NCBI GenBank assembly: GCA_013823855.1
Contig: PNMW01000076.1
Span: 1 to 64,000 of the forward strand
Reading direction: 5' to 3'
Length of the DNA stretch: 64,000 nucleotides
Source: Lysobacteraceae bacterium
GTDB taxonomy: Bacteria > Pseudomonadota > Gammaproteobacteria > Nevskiales > Nevskiaceae
Positions within the stretch are counted from its first letter, which is position 1, and the number at the start of each line of letters is the position of its first letter. The position numbers and the translations under genes were made by a program. Shown piece by piece: positions 46,021 through 55,342 of the stretch. Under the pieces are notes generated by a model. That model searched no databases. It saw nothing but the letters and a program-made list of their open reading frames with translations, and was not told the origin of the DNA.

Positions 46021-48984
46021 ATGACGCCATTCCACCTGCGTCCCGCGGCTCGGCCGTTCGCGATCGGGCTGGCGCTGTTCGTTGCCGATGCCGTGGCGCA
46101 GGGCGAAACGCCGCCGGCGCCGGCCGGTACCGACAGCGGCGCTGCGGCGGCGAAGATCGAACTGGGCCCGGTCGACGTCAAGGGTGATCGGCCGGCGGTG
46201 TCGGTCGGCCCGCTGCCGGGCCTGAACCTGACTCGCGACCAGGTCCCGAGCGCGATCCAGAGCGTGACCGCCGAGGAACTGCGCGCCGCGCACACCATCG
46301 GCATCGCCGACTTCTTCAACAACCGCCTGCAGTCGGTCAACGTCAACGACTACCAGGGCAATCCGTTCCAGGTCGATGTCAGCTTCCGCGGCTTCACCGC
46401 CGGCCCGCAGCTCGGCACGCCGCAGGGGCTGTCGGTGTTCTTCGATGGGGTGCGGGTCAACGAGCCGTTCGGCGACATCGTCAACTGGGACCTGCTGCCG
46501 ACCAATGCGATCGAGCGGATCGACCTGTTCCCCGGTTCCAATCCGGTATTCGGCCTGAACACGCTGGGCGGGGCGATCAGCCTGCGTTCGAAGAGCGGCT
46601 TCAACAGCAAGGGGGTCGAGGCCGACGCGCTGATCGGCTCGTTCGGTCGGCGGCAGGCGCAGCTGTCTGCCGGCATCGGCAACAGCCGGCTGGCCGGCTT
46701 CGGAGCCTTCCACTATTTCGACGAGGACGGCTGGCGCGACAACTCGCCGAGCCGGCTGGTGCAGGGCTTCGGTCGCGCCGACTACCGGCTCGACGTCGGT
46801 ACCGTCACCGCCAGCGCGCTGCTGTCCGGGAACCGCCTGATCGGCAACGGCCTGGTGCCGATCGAGCTGTTCCGCGAGGATCGCGAGGCGGTGTTCACCT
46901 CGCCGGATCAGACCCGCAACCGCGCCTCGCAGCTCAATCTGTCCGGGCTGTTCGATCTCACCGACGTCACCCGGCTGAGCGCCCAGGCCTATCGCCGCGA
47001 CAGCCGGCGCAACAGCATCAACGGCGACGCCTACGACGACTTCGACGAGTTCTTCTTCAGCGGCAACCAGGCCGACCGGGTCATCACCAACCCGGACGAC
47101 GCGATCTGCCGCTACGCCGACGTCGATGGCGACGGCCTGCGCGATGTGCTGCCCGGCGGGGTGCTGCAGCCGCCGCTGAACGATCCGTTCCTCGAAGGCA
47201 ACTGCAGCAACGTCCGCCGCCTCGGCACCGCACGCAATGGTGCCTACGGCCGCAATCCGGTGACCGGCGTCACCGGCACCGCGTCCGGCGTCGTCGCCGG
47301 CACACCGAACGGTGTCTACACGCGGACCCGCATCAGCCAGCTGACCTATGGCGGCGGGCTGCAGTGGAACCTGAATCTCGACAGGCACAAGCTGCTGGTC
47401 GGCGCCTCGTACGACGACAGCCGCGCCCGCTATGGCGCGACCCAGCAGCTGGCGCTGATCGACGACCAGCGCCGCGTCCATCTCGATCCCGACAACATCG
47501 ATCCGCTGTACTACGCCGCCGCCAACCCGCTGACGATCAACGCCTTCGGCGGCAGCTCGCGGACCTGGAGCGCGTACTTCAGCGAAACCTTCAGCGCCCG
47601 CGACAACCTGTTCGTGACCCTGTCGGCCCGCTACAACATCAACAAGGTCGACAACCGGGTGATCGCTCGCGTCGGCGAAGGCATCCACGAGGTGCTGAAC
47701 CGGGAGCCGAGCTTCATCCTCTGCCCGGGCAGCGATCTGGCCTCGTGCCCGGACGCGCTCGGGCCGATCGTGGTCAACAACCTCGCGCGCGAAGTGCAGG
47801 ACGTCACGCGCGAGAAATTCGGCTTCTACTCGTTCAATCCGTCGTTCGGCGTCAACTGGCTGCCGGTGCCGAGCGTGAACCTGTACGCCAATGTCAGCCG
47901 CGGCGCGCGGGCGCCATCGGTGATCGAACTGGGCTGTGCCTACGACGCGACGCCGGTGGTGGTCACCGAGGGCTTCATCGATCCGGAGACCGGCGTGTTC
48001 GTACCGCCGCAGACCCGGCCGCGCAGCCAGGTCGGCCCGACCTGCGCGCTGCCGACGGCGCTCTCCGGCGATCCCTATCTGCCGCAGATCCGCTCGCTGT
48101 CGGCCGAAGTCGGCGCCCGAGGCCAGCTGCCCGGCGTCGGCGGCAGCCGCTGGGAATGGAACGCCAGCGTGTTCCGCACCGATCTCAAGGACGACATCTA
48201 TTTCGCCGGCGCCTCGCCGACGCGCAGCTATTTCGACACCATCGACAAGACCCGGCGCGAAGGCTTCGAGCTGGGCATCAAGGGCAGCGCCGGACCGTTC
48301 GACCTGCGCGCCGGCTATTCGCTGACCTCGGCGAGCTTCGAGTCCGAGTTCTACGGCTTAAGCCCGAGCAATTCGAGCGCGGACTTCAATCAGAACTCGG
48401 TCCCCGGCAACGTGCTGTCGCCGACTGCCGACGCCAATCGCGGCCGCGGCACCTTCCGGGCGATCCGTGTCGATCCCGGCGCGCTGATGCCCGGCGTGCC
48501 ACTGCACAACCTGACGGCCGGCATCGACTGGCGACCGACCCGCGCGCTGAAGCTCGGCCTCAGCGCGATTGCCCATTCGCGCTCGTTCGTCCGCGGCAAC
48601 GAGAACAACGCCCATCAGCCCGAAGGCAGCGACCAGATCACCGACGGCTTCGGTCCGGTATTGCCGAATGGCGGCCAGTTCACCGGCGGCCGGCCGTTCA
48701 CCGAGCGAGGCCTGGTGCCCGGCTATGCGGTGATCAATTTCGATGCCTCGTGCCAGTTGCCGCACGGCTTCTCGGTATTCGCGCGGATCACCAACCTGCT
48801 CGACCAGACCTATTTCACCGCCGGCCGGCTCGGCGTCACCCCGTTCTCGCCGAGCGTCAACGGCGCGATCGGCCCCGGCGGTTTCAACTTCAATTCCAAC
48901 GAGCACCAGAACACCACGTTCGTCGGTCCTGGCGCTCCACGCGGCTTCTTCGGCGGCCTGTCCTGGCAGTTCGGCAAGACCTGA
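46021..48984 (+). CDS. TonB-dependent outer-membrane receptor
   Basis: A 987-residue TonB-dependent transporter with signal peptide (to about residue 26), TonB-box-like region (IELGPVDVKGD), plug domain (about 60-185; DVSFRGFTAGPQLGTPQGLSVFFDG region) and a long barrel ending in a terminal aromatic strand (FFGGLSWQFGKT). The plug's GVRVNEPFGDIVNWDLLP stretch marks a recognisable but uncharacterised receptor subgroup. GGAGCG precedes the start 14 bp after the lipoprotein gene, so it is in the same operon. Its substrate is unknown; by location it may take up something bound or released by the neighbouring secreted proteins. Confidence 0.9.
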   Translation: MTPFHLRPAARPFAIGLALFVADAVAQGETPPAPAGTDSGAAAAKIELGPVDVKGDRPAVSVGPLPGLNLTRDQVPSAIQSVTAEELRAAHTIGIADFFNNRLQSVNVNDYQGNPFQVDVSFRGFTAGPQLGTPQGLSVFFDGVRVNEPFGDIVNWDLLPTNAIERIDLFPGSNPVFGLNTLGGAISLRSKSGFNSKGVEADALIGSFGRRQAQLSAGIGNSRLAGFGAFHYFDEDGWRDNSPSRLVQGFGRADYRLDVGTVTASALLSGNRLIGNGLVPIELFREDREAVFTSPDQTRNRASQLNLSGLFDLTDVTRLSAQAYRRDSRRNSINGDAYDDFDEFFFSGNQADRVITNPDDAICRYADVDGDGLRDVLPGGVLQPPLNDPFLEGNCSNVRRLGTARNGAYGRNPVTGVTGTASGVVAGTPNGVYTRTRISQLTYGGGLQWNLNLDRHKLLVGASYDDSRARYGATQQLALIDDQRRVHLDPDNIDPLYYAAANPLTINAFGGSSRTWSAYFSETFSARDNLFVTLSARYNINKVDNRVIARVGEGIHEVLNREPSFILCPGSDLASCPDALGPIVVNNLAREVQDVTREKFGFYSFNPSFGVNWLPVPSVNLYANVSRGARAPSVIELGCAYDATPVVVTEGFIDPETGVFVPPQTRPRSQVGPTCALPTALSGDPYLPQIRSLSAEVGARGQLPGVGGSRWEWNASVFRTDLKDDIYFAGASPTRSYFDTIDKTRREGFELGIKGSAGPFDLRAGYSLTSASFESEFYGLSPSNSSADFNQNSVPGNVLSPTADANRGRGTFRAIRVDPGALMPGVPLHNLTAGIDWRPTRALKLGLSAIAHSRSFVRGNENNAHQPEGSDQITDGFGPVLPNGGQFTGGRPFTERGLVPGYAVINFDASCQLPHGFSVFARITNLLDQTYFTAGRLGVTPFSPSVNGAIGPGGFNFNSNEHQNTTFVGPGAPRGFFGGLSWQFGKT

Positions 48985-49028
48985 TCGACGCGGCCAATGC
49001 CATCCCATTCGATCACCGATGGCGGCGT

Positions 49029-49047
49029 GATGCCCATTCCGGGCATC
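49029..49047. promoter_or_regulatory. Small hairpin between the receptor and the next exported protein
   Basis: GATGCCC (49029-49035) and GGGCATC (49041-49047) pair perfectly around ATTCC. It lies between the receptor stop and the AGAGGAG ribosome site of the next gene and could tune downstream expression. No T-run follows. Confidence 0.4.
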
Positions 49048-49079
49048 GCGGACGTTCGTCGTTTCAGAGGAGCGTTGTC

Positions 49080-49868
49080 ATGAAGAGAAACCTGCGTAGT
49101 TTGCTGGGCCTCGCCGCGGGGCTGGGTCTGGGCCTCGTCTCCGCCCCGTCGCATGCCGGCTTCGAAGTGCTCACCACCGCCGGCACGCCGGTGCTGAAGG
49201 TCTGCCAAGGCACGGAGTCGAATCGCAATCCGGTCGAAGGGGTCTGCCAAGTCACCGGCGCCTTCCCGACCACCACCAACGGCGTCCGCAGCTTCCCCGG
49301 ACTGGGCGGCACCAACTGGGCGCTGTATGCGTCGAACAACAACCAGGCGGTGATCGCCAATGGCACCGAGATCGGCCGCATGGACGATCGCATCTGGCGC
49401 CGCGGCACCAGCAACGACTACGTGTTCGGCATCCGCATCTCGCTGAGCAACCGCCGGTGGCAACCGCCGCTGGCAAGCTGTGGCGCCGAAGATCCCGATT
49501 TCTTCGAGGTCAACGATCTCGGCCGCCTCGGCTTCAACGGTCTGGCCACCTCGATCGCCTACCGGCTCGATGGCGCCGACGAAGGCATCTGGCTGGCCGG
49601 CCGCACGGGTCAGGGGCTCAATCAGTACGCCGGCTCGCCGGACGGCCTGAATCCGGCGCGCAACAACGACTACGTCAGCTTCCGCAGCGACATCAACTTC
49701 GACGATCCGGATGGCACCAGCGTCGCCAACTCGGCCTGGTACTTCGTCGCTGCCCGGCTGACCACCCCGCCGCGCACGACGCCGACGGCCAACACCATCG
49801 GCGTCCGTCAGGGTGGCGAGGAAGGCCAGTGCCAGTTCCTGGTCCCGGTTCGCGGCCTGCGGCCTTGA
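49080..49868 (+). CDS. Exported protein of unknown family
   Basis: A 262-residue secreted or periplasmic protein. The signal peptide (MKRNLRSLLGLAAGLGLGLVSAPSHA) has a classical AHA-type cleavage site. The mature part is rich in Gly, Asn and aromatic residues and has four Cys (two near the start, one near residue 134 and one near the end), but not the C-x4-C module of its neighbours. A strong ribosome site (AGAGGAG) precedes the ATG at 49080; the longer upstream frame is a shadow of the receptor gene. I do not recognise the family. It is likely in the same operon as the receptor. Confidence 0.75.
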   Translation: MKRNLRSLLGLAAGLGLGLVSAPSHAGFEVLTTAGTPVLKVCQGTESNRNPVEGVCQVTGAFPTTTNGVRSFPGLGGTNWALYASNNNQAVIANGTEIGRMDDRIWRRGTSNDYVFGIRISLSNRRWQPPLASCGAEDPDFFEVNDLGRLGFNGLATSIAYRLDGADEGIWLAGRTGQGLNQYAGSPDGLNPARNNDYVSFRSDINFDDPDGTSVANSAWYFVAARLTTPPRTTPTANTIGVRQGGEEGQCQFLVPVRGLRP

Positions 49869-49899
49869 GTGCCATTCCCCGGCGCGGCCTGACGCAGCC

Positions 49900-50826
49900 G
49901 TGAACAGACGGCTCGCTGCAGCCGTGGTGATCGCAGTCGTCGCAATCACCAGTTGGACGCTGCATCGGGGACGGAACCCGATGGCGCCGCCGCCCGGCGA
50001 TACCGCAGCATCATTGCCGGCAGCCGCGCCGTCCAGCCCTGCGGTCGCGACGCCGCCGACCGTGACGCCGCCGCCGGCAGCGGGGTCACGGTCGGCGGCG
50101 GCCTGCCGCGACGGCGAGATCGAACTGCGCGACTTGGCCGGCCGCGTGCAGAGGGTCTGTGCCGACACGGCACTGGCCGGCCAGAACGGCAGCCGGCGCC
50201 GCTACCGGTTTGCCGTCGACGGCGGCGCCTACCTGCTGATTGACACCACTGACGGCCGGCCGCAGCGCGTGGAATGGGGCCACCAGAGCCCGGAGTACGG
50301 CTGCGACGGCGCGGCCTGCTCGGGTCTCGCTTTTGCCAGACCGGACTTCAACGGCCGGCAGGCCATCACGCTCGACGACACCCGGCTCGAACGCGAGGCG
50401 CCTGCGGACGACGGTCAGGATGCCGGGCCCCTGCTGCTGCGCGCGCGACTCGGCGCGCTGGGCCATGTCGGCGCGGCCTGCGATACCGGCGTCACCGTCA
50501 ATTTCAGCGACAACAGCTATACGCGCTTCTGCGCCTTCGGCGGCAACGGCTATGCACAGGGCGAAGACGGCCTGCCGGTCTACAGCTTCAGCGACATCGA
50601 CGGCGGGCTGATCCAGGTGCGGACCGATCGCGCCGGCCAGATCACCGGCGTGGCGATGCCTGCCGATGGGCTGCGCTGCGTCGTCGCCGCCTGCACCGGC
50701 GTCAGCTTCTCGCCGCCGGACGCCCGCGGTGCGCGCGTGCTGGCGCTGATCGGCACCACGCTGCGCAGCGCCGACGGCAGCCGTGCGGCCACGCTGAACG
50801 GACAATTGCTGTTGAACGGCGACTGA
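49900..50826 (+). CDS. Signal-anchored protein with two four-cysteine modules
   Basis: A 308-residue protein with an N-terminal hydrophobic anchor (LAAAVVIAVVAITSW) and a Pro/Ala linker to about residue 65, so mainly periplasmic or surface-exposed. Two modules follow with Cys69/87/135/140 and Cys194/211/260/265. Layout and motifs (Y-x-F, C-x4-C, then LxGTTLxSxDGS and a final LNGQL) match the three modules in the lipoprotein at 44073. The start is a GTG at 49900 without a strong ribosome site; a later start is possible. Last gene of the cluster; function unknown. Confidence 0.7.
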   Translation: MNRRLAAAVVIAVVAITSWTLHRGRNPMAPPPGDTAASLPAAAPSSPAVATPPTVTPPPAAGSRSAAACRDGEIELRDLAGRVQRVCADTALAGQNGSRRRYRFAVDGGAYLLIDTTDGRPQRVEWGHQSPEYGCDGAACSGLAFARPDFNGRQAITLDDTRLEREAPADDGQDAGPLLLRARLGALGHVGAACDTGVTVNFSDNSYTRFCAFGGNGYAQGEDGLPVYSFSDIDGGLIQVRTDRAGQITGVAMPADGLRCVVAACTGVSFSPPDARGARVLALIGTTLRSADGSRAATLNGQLLLNGD

Positions 50827-50846
50827 TCCCGAAAGCGGCGGGACGC

Positions 50847-52115
50847 TCAGTTCTGGACGTGCGCCGACGAGGGTGTCGGTGCCGCAGCCGGCTGCAGCGC
50901 GGCCGACAGCACCTGGGGTCCGATGTCGGGTGTGATCCGCCGGTACAGCCACCACAGTGCATAGCCGCTGCCGGTCATCGCCGCTGCCGCGGTCGCCAGC
51001 AGGATCGGCGACGCATCGACGAGCGGGGCCACCAGCCCCGATACCAGGGCCGACACGCCGAGGCTGATCGTCGCCTGCACCGACGCTGCGGCGCCGCGCA
51101 CCGCCGGGAAGCGGTCGAGCATCAGCAGGGTCAGCGTCGGGAACGCCAGGGTCACGCCCATGCCGATGATGCCGACCGGCAGCACGAACCACGGAATCGC
51201 CGGCTGCAGCCAGAAGCTGCCGGCCAGATTCAGCGCGGTGCCGAGCCCCATCAGGCCGAAGCCGACGCTGACCGTGCGCAACGGGCTCATCCGGCCGGCC
51301 ATCCGCGCCGAAGTCGCCGAGCCCCCCATCATCCCGGCGATCACCGGCACGAACAGCCAGGCGAATTCGGTTTCCGAGAGCTTCAGCAAGTGCAGCACCA
51401 CCGACGGCGCGGAGGCGATGTAGGTGAACAGCGCGCCGAAATTCAGCGATGCGGCAAAGCCGAGCAGCAGGAAGCGGTGATCGCCGACCACGCCGCGATA
51501 GGTCCGCAGCAGCGGCCGGAACTCGAAACGCGTGCGCCGCTCGCGCGGATGGGTCTCGGGCAGCGCCGCCAGCGAGGCCGCGACCAGCACCAGCGTGAAG
51601 CCGCCAAGCAGCCAGAAGATCGCGCGCCAGCCTGCCAGCCCGAGCACGAAGCCGCCGATGATCGGTGCCACCGCCGGCGCGAAGCCGAAGATGAAGCTGA
51701 CCTGCGACATCAGCCGCTGGGCATTGGCGCCGTCGTAGCGGTCGCGGATCATCGCCCGGCCGACGATCATGCCGGCGCCGGCACAGACGCCCTGCATGGC
51801 GCGGAACACCAGCAGCGTCCGGTAGGAATCGGCCAGCGCGCAGCCGGCGCAGGCGACCGCGAACAGCAGCATCGACCACAGGATCACGCCGCGCCGGCCA
51901 TAGGCATCGGACAGCGGACCGTGCAGCAGCGACATCGCCGCGAACGACAGCAGATAGACGCTCAAGCTCTGCTGCATCGCCACGCTGGTCACCGAGAACT
52001 CGGCCGCCATGATCCGGAACGCGGGGAAGAAGGCGTCGATCGAGAACGGACCGAGCATCGCCATGCCGGCCAGCAATGGCGCCAGCAGCTTCGGATTGGC
52101 GCGGAAGCGGTTCAT
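50847..52115 (-). CDS. Bcr/CflA-family multidrug exporter (MFS)
   Basis: A 422-residue major facilitator with twelve predicted helices. The family pattern is clear: MAMLGPFSIDAFFPAFRIMAAEF in helix 1, the LHGPLSDAYGRRGVIL motif A loop, and FRAMQGVCAGAGMIVGRAMIRDRYDG in helix 4. It exports small drugs such as bicyclomycin or florfenicol in relatives; the substrate here is not determinable. It starts 10 bp after plsX on the same strand, an unusual follower for plsX (fabH is common). Confidence 0.9.
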   Translation of the reverse strand: MNRFRANPKLLAPLLAGMAMLGPFSIDAFFPAFRIMAAEFSVTSVAMQQSLSVYLLSFAAMSLLHGPLSDAYGRRGVILWSMLLFAVACAGCALADSYRTLLVFRAMQGVCAGAGMIVGRAMIRDRYDGANAQRLMSQVSFIFGFAPAVAPIIGGFVLGLAGWRAIFWLLGGFTLVLVAASLAALPETHPRERRTRFEFRPLLRTYRGVVGDHRFLLLGFAASLNFGALFTYIASAPSVVLHLLKLSETEFAWLFVPVIAGMMGGSATSARMAGRMSPLRTVSVGFGLMGLGTALNLAGSFWLQPAIPWFVLPVGIIGMGVTLAFPTLTLLMLDRFPAVRGAAASVQATISLGVSALVSGLVAPLVDASPILLATAAAAMTGSGYALWWLYRRITPDIGPQVLSAALQPAAAPTPSSAHVQN

Positions 52116-52125
52116 GGCCGGCCGC

Positions 52126-53169
52126 CTAGACGGCCGCGGAAGTCGATGTCGGCAGCGCGCTCAGCGATTCGGCCAGCAGGCGGGAAATGCGCGACGGCAC
52201 ATCGTTGTCGACGGCGCGCAGGGCGACATTGATGGCGGTGGCGAAGGCCAGCGCATCGGCACCACCGTGGCTCTTGATCACCGTGCCGTTGAGGCCGACC
52301 AGGCTGGCGCCGTTGTACCGGCGCGGGTCCAGCCTCAGCTTCAGCTTGCGCAGCACCAGGTAGGCCGCCGCGCCCATCAGCTTGGTCGCGGCATTGCGCG
52401 CGAATTCCTCGTGCAGGAAGCTCGCGATCATCTTGGCGACGCCTTCCATGGTCTTCAGCGCGATGTTGCCGACGAAGCCGTCGCAGACGACGACGTCGAC
52501 CGGGTTCAGGAACACCTGGTTGCCTTCGATGAAGCCGGTGTAGTTCAGGCCGGACGCGCCGATCAGCGCCGCCGCCTGCTTGACCGCTTCGTTGCCCTTG
52601 ATCTCTTCCTCGCCGATGTTCAGCAGGGCGATGCTGGGCCGTTCGACGCCATTCAGGGCGGTGACCATCGCCGAGCCCATCACCGCGAATTCGAGCAGCT
52701 GTTGCGGCGTGCACGCGGCGTTGGCGCCGAGGTCGAGCACGTGGGTCAGGCCGCGGATGGTCGGGAACGGCGAAATGATCGCCGGCCGGTCGATGCCCGG
52801 CAGCGTCTTCAGCACGAACTTGGAGATCGCCATCAGGGCGCCGGTGTTGCCGGCCGACACGGCGGCCTGCGCCTGGCCAGCCTTGATCAGATCGATGGCC
52901 ACCCGCATCGACGAATCCTTCTTGCCACGCAGGGCCTTCGACGGTGGCTCGTCCATGCCCACGACCTGGGTCGCATGCTGGATGCGCAGGCGGGAGTCCT
53001 CGCTGCGGCGATGTGCGGCAAGCTCGCGCGACAGCTGCGTCTGGTCACCGACGAGAATCAGGCTCAGATGCGCATGTTCATCAAGCGCCCCAAGAGCGGC
53101 GTCCACGACGATGCGGTGACCATGGTCACCGCTCATCGCGTCAAGTGCCAGCAGGACGGGCGCGGTCAT
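52126..53169 (-). CDS. plsX: Phosphate acyltransferase PlsX
   Basis: A 347-residue peripheral membrane enzyme that converts acyl-ACP to acyl-phosphate for phospholipid synthesis. Diagnostic motifs are LDAMSGDHG at the start, SAGNTGALMAISKFVLKTLPGIDRPAI, LDLGANA, LNIGEEEIKGNE and VVCDGFVGNIALKTMEG. The ATG at 53169 is preferred over an in-frame GTG one codon earlier. It lies 60 bp after rpmF in the classic yceD-rpmF-plsX order. Confidence 0.96.
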   Translation of the reverse strand: MTAPVLLALDAMSGDHGHRIVVDAALGALDEHAHLSLILVGDQTQLSRELAAHRRSEDSRLRIQHATQVVGMDEPPSKALRGKKDSSMRVAIDLIKAGQAQAAVSAGNTGALMAISKFVLKTLPGIDRPAIISPFPTIRGLTHVLDLGANAACTPQQLLEFAVMGSAMVTALNGVERPSIALLNIGEEEIKGNEAVKQAAALIGASGLNYTGFIEGNQVFLNPVDVVVCDGFVGNIALKTMEGVAKMIASFLHEEFARNAATKLMGAAAYLVLRKLKLRLDPRRYNGASLVGLNGTVIKSHGGADALAFATAINVALRAVDNDVPSRISRLLAESLSALPTSTSAAV

Positions 53170-53229
53170 CACTGCGCCAGGGCAGCGGGCGGAAGCGGAC
53201 TGATCCGTTCAGCGCGCTGCAAACGAAGC

Positions 53230-53427
53230 TCAGGCTTCGTCAGCGACTTCGGCGGTCTTCAGCTCGATCACGCGCTTGCCGCGGTAGAAACCGTCGGCGG
53301 TGACGTGATGGCGCAGGTGCGTTTCGCCCGAGGTCGAATCGACCGACAGGGTCGGCGCGCTCAGGGCGTCATGGGCGCGGCGCATGCCGCGGCGGGAACG
53401 GGACTTCTTCGATTTTGCGACAGCCAT
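53230..53427 (-). CDS. rpmF: 50S ribosomal protein L32
   Basis: A 65-residue basic ribosomal protein with the canonical [22 protein letters not shown] opening and [16 protein letters not shown] end. It lacks the zinc-ribbon Cys of some L32 paralogues, as in other gammaproteobacteria. Located between yceD and plsX as usual. Confidence 0.97.
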   Translation of the reverse strand: MAVAKSKKSRSRRGMRRAHDALSAPTLSVDSTSGETHLRHHVTADGFYRGKRVIELKTAEVADEA

Positions 53428-53514
53428 GGGGAACTCCGGAGGGCTTAGGGGTACGCCCAGGGGCGCGAATTCTACCCTGAATGTCCAGGAAAATGCATAG
53501 CCCCGATCCGTCGA

Positions 53515-53958
53515 TCAGCCGGGCTCGCAGTCCTCGCGCTCGCAGCGCGGGGCGTACGGCAGCGCCAGCAGCACTTCTTCCTCGACGACGGCGTGGAACA
53601 GCACCTGATCGTCCTCGATCAGCAGCGGCTCGGAATCCTTGAGCACACGGCTCTCCTCGTCCTCGTTGAACACCAGGCGCAGGTCGATCGCGATATCGAG
53701 CGGCCACTGGAACGGCCGCAGGCAGCGCTGGCAGACCACCGGGAGTTCGCCGCGCACCCGGCCTTCAAGCTTCGGTACCCGGGTCTTGTCACGGCGCAGC
53801 TGCAGTTCCACCTGCAGACTGCCGTCGCCGTCGACGGTGACCGCCCGCAGGCGTTCGAGCCGCGCAATCGGCAGCAGTCCCTCGTAGCTCGCTTCGCGGG
53901 TCAGCGCGCTGGAGACCTTGGCGTGCAGCGGCAGCAATCGTCGGGCAGGTGCATTCAT
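53515..53958 (-). CDS. yceD: DUF177 / YceD-family protein, 23S rRNA accumulation factor
   Basis: A 147-residue protein of the YceD family, always linked to rpmF and implicated in 23S rRNA maturation or accumulation. Conserved parts are the CQRCLRPFQWPL zinc-knuckle-like pair, DLRLVFNEDEE, and a terminal ALPYAPRCEREDCEP with two more Cys. Located 87 bp upstream of rpmF on the same strand. Confidence 0.92.
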   Translation of the reverse strand: MNAPARRLLPLHAKVSSALTREASYEGLLPIARLERLRAVTVDGDGSLQVELQLRRDKTRVPKLEGRVRGELPVVCQRCLRPFQWPLDIAIDLRLVFNEDEESRVLKDSEPLLIEDDQVLFHAVVEEEVLLALPYAPRCEREDCEPG

Positions 53959-54158
53959 GACGCGACTTTATCAGCGGCGGTGCCGGCGACGGGATCCGAC
54001 CCGCGCCGCCGCGCGCCGGCGTTCATTGAATCCGCGATCATTGCCCCCAAAGCTGGCAGGCGCAGCGTTGAGCGCCGAACCCTGCGCAGCCTGCTCGATC
54101 ACCGCCCGCCTGACGCCGTGCGAGGATCGCCATATATGAAGAAGCGTCCGGAAACGCC

Positions 54159-55238
54159 ATGCAAGACCTGCTGCTGCAGTACGGCCTGTTCCTCGCCAAG
54201 ACCCTGACCTGGATCGTCGCGGTCGTTGCCGTCGTGGCGCTGGTCGCCAACGTCGTCCGCGAAAGTCGCGGCCAGGTCGGCGAACGGCTCGAAGTGAAAC
54301 ACCTCAACGAGCGCTACAAGGACATGGCCGAGGTGCTCAACCTCGACCTGCTCGACGACGACGAGCACAAGGCGCTCGAGAAGCAGCGCAAGGCCGAGGC
54401 GAAAGCCGAAAAGAAAGCCGCCAAGCGCGGCGAGGCGCCGCCGCCGAAGCCGCGGCTGTTCGTGCTCGATTTCGACGGCGACATCGAGGCCTCGCAGGTC
54501 GGCGCGCTGCGCGAGGAAGTCAGCGCCCTGCTGCAGGTCGCCCGTCCGGACGACGCCGTCCTGGTCCGCCTCGACAGCGGCGGCGGCATCGTCCACTCGT
54601 ATGGCCTGGCGGCCTCGCAGCTCAGGCGCATCCGCGATCGCGGCTACCGGCTGATCGTGTCGATCGACAAGGTCGCCGCCAGCGGCGGCTACATGATGGC
54701 CTGCGTCGCCGACGAGATCGTCGCCGCCCCGTTCGCGGTGGTCGGCTCGATCGGCGTCGTTGCCCAGATGCCGAACTTCCACCGCCTGCTCGACAAGAAT
54801 GCCATCGACGTCGAACTGCACACCGCCGGCGAGTACAAGCGCACCCTGACCATGTTCGGCGAGAACACCGACGCCGCCCGCGCCAAGTTCAGGCAGGAAC
54901 TCGACGAGATCCACACGCTGTTCAAATCCTTCGTGGCCGACAACCGCAAGCAGCTGGCGATCGACCGGGTGGCGACCGGCGAGCACTGGTACGGCACCCA
55001 GGCGCTGGAGCTGGGCCTGGTCGATCGTCTGCAGACCAGCGACGACCTGCTGCTCGACGCGATCAAGGAACGCGAGGTCTACGAGATCCACTTCCGCATC
55101 AAGCGCGGCCTGCGCGAGCAGCTGATCGGCACGCTGACCCGGCTCGCCAGCGCCGGACTGCGCGGCGTCTGGCGGCCCGCCGCCCGGATGCAGGCGCTTT
55201 CCGGCATCGATTCGTTGCGCTTGAATCCGCCGCAGTAG
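54159..55238 (+). CDS. sohB: Protease SohB, inner-membrane S49 peptidase
   Basis: A 359-residue signal-peptide-peptidase-family serine protease. An N-terminal membrane helix (about 8-35) is followed by a highly charged Lys/Glu/Ala linker (about 70-95) and the protease domain. The catalytic pair is Ser175 (KVAASGGYMMA) and Lys227 (AGEYKRTLT), with the family spacing of 52 residues. It probably degrades membrane remnants in the periplasm. It is followed by a Do-like protease gene, suggesting an envelope quality-control pair. Confidence 0.93.
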   Translation: MQDLLLQYGLFLAKTLTWIVAVVAVVALVANVVRESRGQVGERLEVKHLNERYKDMAEVLNLDLLDDDEHKALEKQRKAEAKAEKKAAKRGEAPPPKPRLFVLDFDGDIEASQVGALREEVSALLQVARPDDAVLVRLDSGGGIVHSYGLAASQLRRIRDRGYRLIVSIDKVAASGGYMMACVADEIVAAPFAVVGSIGVVAQMPNFHRLLDKNAIDVELHTAGEYKRTLTMFGENTDAARAKFRQELDEIHTLFKSFVADNRKQLAIDRVATGEHWYGTQALELGLVDRLQTSDDLLLDAIKEREVYEIHFRIKRGLREQLIGTLTRLASAGLRGVWRPAARMQALSGIDSLRLNPPQ

Positions 55239-55342
55239 TCCGAAAATACCGTGAACGGCGAGTGAAACTTGCCGCCTGCGCCACGGTCACACCGCCACGT
55301 TCCCCCCGAACGATCAACAGAACAGAACTTCCCAGGAAAGTC

